NCBI GenBank assembly: GCA_020636275.1
Contig: JACJYD010000002.1
Location: 558,001-622,000 of the forward strand
Direction of reading: 5' to 3'
Source: Lewinellaceae bacterium
GTDB lineage: Bacteria > Bacteroidota > Bacteroidia > Chitinophagales > Saprospiraceae
Length of the DNA stretch: 64,000 bases
A model generated the notes under the pieces. The model saw only the letters and a program-made list of their open reading frames with translations, was not told where the DNA came from and searched no databases. Positions 60,063 through 64,000 of the stretch are shown piece by piece (position 1 is the stretch's first letter; every line of letters begins with the position of its first letter). The position numbers were made by a program, and so were the translations under genes.

Positions 60063-61880
60063 ATGAACTTGCCCCTTCACAATGCGACATTTAAAGCCAA
60101 GATCCGGGCGATGCTGCTCGTGCTCTTTACTATTATGACGGCATTGGGGATACTGGGGGCCTATTTTCTCGATCGCATCTCCGACAACTCGCTGGAGATG
60201 ATGAACACCAACCTGCGCACCCTCGACCATACCCAGAACATGTGGCTGGCGCTCAACGAGACCATTTCCATTCTCTCTTCCACCAATCTTCCCGATAAAG
60301 AGCGGCGCATCGAGCTCCGAAAAGCCTTCGACCGCTTTGAACGCCATCTCAAGCTTCAATCCGACATCATCGTCGAAGGCGAAGTACAGACCTTACTGGC
60401 AGACCTCCGCAACGATTTTGAAAAATTTCGTTCCGAATTTAACGGACTGGAGGCTACCGGTCCGCCTCCGTTCGAGGATATCATGAATTCCTCCCTCGGT
60501 ATTCAACGCATTCTCGAGCAGGTCTACCGGATCAACAAAGAGAGCATAACCCAAAAGAACGAATGGGCAAATCGCCAGGCCACCCGCGTGACCCTGGCGA
60601 TCATCATTTTCGGCTTTTTCTTTTTCACCTTCGCCGTGTTCGCCGTTTTCCTCTTCCCCGACTCCCTCGCCCGGCCGATCCAGGAGCTCAACGCGGGTAT
60701 CCGCGAAATTGCCCGAAAGAACTACAACCAACGCCTGGAAGTGAAGACGCAGGACGAATTCGGGCAAGTGGCCGCTTCTTTTAATACCATGGCCGAAAAA
60801 CTGGCCGAATACGAAAACCTCAACATCGCCAAGATCCTCACCGAAAAGCGGCGGATTGAGACCATCATCGGGCAGATGAACGAACCCATCATCGGTCTGG
60901 ACCGGAAAAATGTCATTCTTTTTGCCAACCGAAAGGCTCTGGAATTGATCGGAATGGAGGAAACGGAGGTATTGGGCCGCTCGGCCGCCGCCGTTGCCCG
61001 GGAAAATGACAACTTGCGGGAGGTGGTAAAAGAGCTATTGGAATACGGGGAGCCGGTGGCGCGGAGCTACCCGTCATTCAGTCTGATTCAGCACGGGAAG
61101 ACCTACTACTTCGAAAAGGACATCCTCCACGTTTCCGAAAACGGACAGCCTATGGGCGATGGCCTGGTGATCATTTTGAAGAACATTACGGAATTCAAGG
61201 AGCAGGATTTGGCCAAGACCAACTTCATGGCCACCTTGTCGCACGAGCTCAAAACGCCCCTCTCCGCCATTGATATGAGTCTGGCCCTGATGCAGGATGA
61301 ACGCATCGGCGAGCTGAATACCGATCAGCGGGACCTGGCGCAGACCATTCGCGATAATTCCAACCGCCTCCTCAAAATGGTCAACGAGATCCTCGATCTG
61401 TCCAAGATCGAAACGGGGATCATGGAGCTAACCCGCGAAAATGCCCGTGCGGAAGACCTCATCGATCGCGCCCTGGAGAACACGCAGATCTTCCTCAATG
61501 AAAAATCGATCCTGGTCGACCGGGAAATGGATCCGGTTCTGCCCCTGTTGCATCTCGACGTGCAAAAGACCACTGCCGTGTTGACCAATTTCCTGACCAA
61601 TGCCATCCGCTACTCTCCGGATCACGCCCATATCCAGATCAAGGTGCATCGCAACCTCGACTTCGTCGAGTTTACCGTCGGCGACGAAGGCCCCGGCATT
61701 CCGGAAGAAGAACTTGAAAAGATCTTTCAGCGCTATAGCCGTTCCAAGAACGACCGCACCAAAGGCACCGGATTGGGCCTGGCCATCTCCAAGGAATTCA
61801 TTGAAAAGCAAGGCGGCCGGATCTGGGTGAAAAGCCGCGTAGGGGAGGGGAGTGAGTTTGGCTTTGCGTTGCCTGTTTAG
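60063..61880 (+). CDS. HAMP/PAS sensor histidine kinase
   Basis: Protein of 605 residues: TM1 about 14-36, a helical sensor region, TM2 about 175-203, HAMP (PIQELNAGIREIARKNY), PAS (about 265-370), HisKA with H394 in LSHELKTPLSA, N-box NFLTNAIRYS and G boxes DEGPGIP and GTGLGLAIS. It autophosphorylates and passes phosphate to a receiver, most likely the NtrC-type protein two genes upstream. A TATTTTTG box at 60050-60057 lies directly before the ATG, so it may be transcribed from there with almost no leader. Confidence 0.92.
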   Translation: MNLPLHNATFKAKIRAMLLVLFTIMTALGILGAYFLDRISDNSLEMMNTNLRTLDHTQNMWLALNETISILSSTNLPDKERRIELRKAFDRFERHLKLQSDIIVEGEVQTLLADLRNDFEKFRSEFNGLEATGPPPFEDIMNSSLGIQRILEQVYRINKESITQKNEWANRQATRVTLAIIIFGFFFFTFAVFAVFLFPDSLARPIQELNAGIREIARKNYNQRLEVKTQDEFGQVAASFNTMAEKLAEYENLNIAKILTEKRRIETIIGQMNEPIIGLDRKNVILFANRKALELIGMEETEVLGRSAAAVARENDNLREVVKELLEYGEPVARSYPSFSLIQHGKTYYFEKDILHVSENGQPMGDGLVIILKNITEFKEQDLAKTNFMATLSHELKTPLSAIDMSLALMQDERIGELNTDQRDLAQTIRDNSNRLLKMVNEILDLSKIETGIMELTRENARAEDLIDRALENTQIFLNEKSILVDREMDPVLPLLHLDVQKTTAVLTNFLTNAIRYSPDHAHIQIKVHRNLDFVEFTVGDEGPGIPEEELEKIFQRYSRSKNDRTKGTGLGLAISKEFIEKQGGRIWVKSRVGEGSEFGFALPV

Positions 61881-61881
61881 G

Positions 61882-61954
61882 GTTGAAAAGTTGAAGAGTT
61901 GAAAAGTTGAAGAGCAATGCTCTCTTCAACCCTTCAACTTTTCAACTCTTCAAC
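61882..61954. repeat. Octamer-built inverted repeat (GTTGAARA)4 between convergent genes
   Basis: Four octamers GTTGAAAA/GTTGAAGA from 61882 to 61913 are mirrored by four complementary octamers from 61923 to 61954 around a 9-nt loop. It serves as the terminator for both the kinase and the thioredoxin-like gene. Confidence 0.88.
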
Positions 61955-61956
61955 TT

Positions 61957-63093
61957 TCAAAGTATCTTCAGCAACTCCTGTTCAATCTGCTCAGCTCCTC
62001 TCAAATTCACCGCGGCGATCTTGCCTTCGCGGTCGATGAGGAAAGTACGCGGGATGGAGTTGACGCCATAGAGTTGAGCGGGGGCGCATTCCCATTTTTT
62101 TAAGTCGGAAACATGGTACGGCCAAGGCAAGCCGTCTTTCTGGATGGCATCGATCCAGCGCTGTTTTTGTTGCTGCATTTGCTGGTCGATCGCTTCCTGG
62201 GTGGGGAAACGGGCCAGATCGCGCGAGGCCATACCGTCGAGAGAGACGCTAAAGACGGTAAAGCCTTTGTCCTTGTATTGGTTGTAAACCTTGATGACAT
62301 TCGGATTTTCCCGGCGGCAGGGCATACACCAGCTTGCCCAAAAATCGAGCAGGACGACCTTGCCTTTCAGGTCCGATAAGGAATAGATCTTGCCGTCGGG
62401 ACTGGGCAGGCTGATATCCGGTGCAGGCATGCCGACCTGGATCTTCTCCGTGGCCTGTTGCTGGGCGAAATAGGTCTCCAATTGGCTCAGGAACATCCCG
62501 TAGTTGAGGGTGTTTTCAGAACCCGGATATTCTTTGGCCATTCGGGCGTGGATGCCTTTTTGCAGATTGAGGAACTGCTGGTTTTGCCCCATCGTCTGAA
62601 ACGCCACCATCATCGCCGACATGGGATTGGAACAGGTATCCACATAGCTTTGCACATTGTCGGGAGTGATAGTCCGGTCGAAGATCCCTTTCATCAGGTT
62701 GACATAGCTGGCCGTAGCCTTGGAGCCGGTGATGGTCATTCCGTATTGGGATAAGGTATTGATATCTCCGGTAATTTGAACCAGGCCTTCCGAGCCGTCC
62801 AGGATGATGACGAATTTCTGAGCGCCGATCCGGATCCGGTAAATACCTGCGGGCAGGCCTTCCGGGTAGTTGAATTCAAAATTCCCGCTCCCGTCCGCAT
62901 CAACCTTGTTCAGCACCTGGTTGGCCTTGTTGATGACGACCTCATCCAGGAAAATCTGCAAATTGGCTGCATTTGTAATGGTCCCTCGAATCACGGTTCC
63001 CTGAACTTTAGCGGTGCTTCCTATACCGTTGGTGCACTGCATACCCAGGGAAGCGGTCAGTAGCAAGAGGAGAAGAGAAATCCGATGTTTCAT
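61957..63093 (-). CDS. TlpA/ResA-like thioredoxin lipoprotein with DUF4369-like domain
   Basis: Protein of 378 residues with lipobox LGMQC (Cys20), an N-terminal beta domain (about 30-125) of the DUF4369 type, a helical linker and a thioredoxin domain with redox pair C256-MP-C259 in WASWCMPC. It acts as a thiol-disulfide reductant in the envelope, often for cytochrome c maturation. Cytochrome oxidase subunit III is encoded just upstream on the same strand, which fits such a role. The same octamer repeat lies at both ends of the gene. Confidence 0.9.
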   Translation of the reverse strand: MKHRISLLLLLLTASLGMQCTNGIGSTAKVQGTVIRGTITNAANLQIFLDEVVINKANQVLNKVDADGSGNFEFNYPEGLPAGIYRIRIGAQKFVIILDGSEGLVQITGDINTLSQYGMTITGSKATASYVNLMKGIFDRTITPDNVQSYVDTCSNPMSAMMVAFQTMGQNQQFLNLQKGIHARMAKEYPGSENTLNYGMFLSQLETYFAQQQATEKIQVGMPAPDISLPSPDGKIYSLSDLKGKVVLLDFWASWCMPCRRENPNVIKVYNQYKDKGFTVFSVSLDGMASRDLARFPTQEAIDQQMQQQKQRWIDAIQKDGLPWPYHVSDLKKWECAPAQLYGVNSIPRTFLIDREGKIAAVNLRGAEQIEQELLKIL

Positions 63094-63102
63094 ATTTGTT
63101 TA

Positions 63103-63150
63103 GTTGAAAAGTTTAAAAGTTGAAAAGTTGAAGAGTTGAAGAGTTGAAAA
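63103..63150. repeat. Six tandem octamers (GTTGAAAA/GTTGAAGA/GTTTAAAA)
   Basis: Octamers begin at 63103, 63111, 63119, 63127, 63135 and 63143, 10 bp upstream of the thioredoxin-like start codon on the minus strand. The unit is the same as in the repeat at 61882-61954. Confidence 0.9.
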
Positions 63151-63194
63151 GTTTATAGATAAAGGAACGTTTTGGGGGCGAAGATAGTTTTTTT

Positions 63195-63821
63195 TCATCT
63201 AAGCAACTGATTTACAAAAAAGAAGAGGATCAGGTAGACCCATAATCCGTCGAGAAAATGCCAATAAAGGGTGAGCAAACGGAGTTTGAGGCGCTTTTCG
63301 GGATCGGAGAAATAGACCAGCACGCTCACCGGGTCTTTCATGCGTTTTCGGGCGGTTTGGAGGAACATGGCCAGGAAAGGCAGGCCTGCGACGACGTGGG
63401 CGAAATGCAGGCCGGATATCAGGTAGAGGTAGGAAGCCGAGTTGCCTGAGTTGAACTGGATGTTTTGGGCCAGCAACTGACGCCAGCCGACGAATTGCAT
63501 GCAAAGGAAGGCCAAGGTGAGCAGGATCGTCAGCCAAAGGGCCTGCTGGTACTGCCGGGTATGGTCGGTCTTGTAGGCCCTGCGCGCCCAGTGGATGGTG
63601 GCGCTGCTGCCGAGCAGGAGAGTGGTGTTGAACAGGAAGATCAGCGGTAGTTGGATCGGCGGCAAGGCGCTTTGAATGCGGGTATAGACGAAAGAGACCG
63701 TCAGGGCCAGGAAAAGGGCCGTAATGCCCGCCAGCGCCAGCATCAACAGCACGTTGTGTGGATGGAACGCAAAATTGTCGTACTCGTTATAACTGCTGTT
63801 GGCCTTGGCCGGTTCTCGCAT
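63195..63821 (-). CDS. Cytochrome c oxidase subunit III
   Basis: Protein of 208 residues with five or more membrane helices and the COX III hallmarks GLHFAHVVAG and YWHFLDGLWVYL. It has no metal centre and supports proton uptake in the heme-copper oxidase. Subunits I and II are not in the window; Bacteroidota often carry a separate second subunit III. It lies 101 bp before the thioredoxin-like gene on the same strand. Confidence 0.9.
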   Translation of the reverse strand: MREPAKANSSYNEYDNFAFHPHNVLLMLALAGITALFLALTVSFVYTRIQSALPPIQLPLIFLFNTTLLLGSSATIHWARRAYKTDHTRQYQQALWLTILLTLAFLCMQFVGWRQLLAQNIQFNSGNSASYLYLISGLHFAHVVAGLPFLAMFLQTARKRMKDPVSVLVYFSDPEKRLKLRLLTLYWHFLDGLWVYLILFFFVNQLLR

Positions 63822-63937
63822 GTCTGCCCTGGTTTATCGTCGAAAAACAGATGGCGGGTAAGGAAGTTGAAAATTTAGGTCCAAATTTGACAATTTTCTA
63901 GTAATATTGTGCCAGCCAAATGATCATCCCGACTGTT

Positions 63938-64000
63938 ATGGACCCAATAGACACCTTTGTTATCAAGGAAAAGGTAAATCAGGCCCGATCGTTTGGAGGA
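63938..64000 (+). CDS. Start of an unidentified gene (partial)
   Basis: An ATG at 63938 opens a frame that stays open to the window edge: 21 codons reading MDPIDTFVIKEKV and on. An in-frame ATG at 63920 would add six residues. Too short to assign. Confidence 0.4.
   Translation, partial: MDPIDTFVIKEKVNQARSFGG

Overview
This 64 kb window is chromosomal DNA of a Bacteroidota bacterium, most likely of the Saprospiraceae/Lewinella type. The supporting signs are type IX secretion (T9SS) sorting domains, a gliding-motility-type C-terminal domain, a DUF5689 lipoprotein beside a TonB receptor tail, the futalosine route to menaquinone, TAnnTTTG-like promoters and little use of Shine-Dalgarno sites. 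The lineage is inferred from gene content. I found no tRNA, rRNA, CRISPR array, transposase or prophage.

Layout. 1-6.3 kb: end of a TonB-dependent receptor, a DUF5689 lipoprotein, a secreted phospholipase-D-fold protein, trmN6, a small HTH protein and a glycosyltransferase. 6.3-11.4 kb: mqnE-phosphatase-mqnA (menaquinone), a lipoprotein MsrA, a transhydrogenase alpha subunit without its partners, and an ArsR-type regulator. 11.6-24 kb: a short-chain carboxylate locus with porin, DUF4212 protein, sodium:solute symporter, a symporter-fused histidine kinase, a receiver-only regulator, acetyl-CoA synthetase, an MDR oxidoreductase and a propionyl-CoA synthetase. 25.5-32.3 kb: a polyhydroxyalkanoate (PHA) locus with two SDR reductases, thiolase, a phasin-like protein and the class III synthase pair PhaE/PhaC. 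Acyl-CoA made by the first locus could feed the second, giving a path from acetate or propionate uptake to storage polymer.

32.4-46 kb: a second symporter, a BamE-like lipoprotein, an alpha/beta hydrolase with a broken or unusual start, a short DnaE-type polymerase beside dinB, a large secreted CTD protein, lpxB-surE, holA and a GNAT acetyltransferase. 46-64 kb: yigZ, an OmpA protein with 14 thrombospondin type 3 repeats, purE-purK, dihydroorotase, a 2'-5' RNA ligase family protein, an SGNH lipoprotein, a giant WG-repeat protein, an NtrC-type regulator, an ECF sigma factor, a HAMP/PAS histidine kinase, a TlpA-like thioredoxin, a cytochrome oxidase subunit III and the start of an unidentified gene.

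The most unusual content is intergenic. Seventeen exact copies of an 11-bp palindrome, AAACG(C/G)CGTTT, lie in four clusters with a mean centre-to-centre spacing of about 21 bp (two helical turns), next to unrelated genes. One copy encodes the C-terminus of DinB. There are also long near-perfect inverted repeats (27-34 bp arms), twin hairpins inside divergent promoter regions, tandem duplications of terminators, and 7- and 8-bp simple repeats at gene borders. The palindrome arrays look like binding sites for an undescribed dimeric DNA-binding protein and are the best candidate here for a new system.
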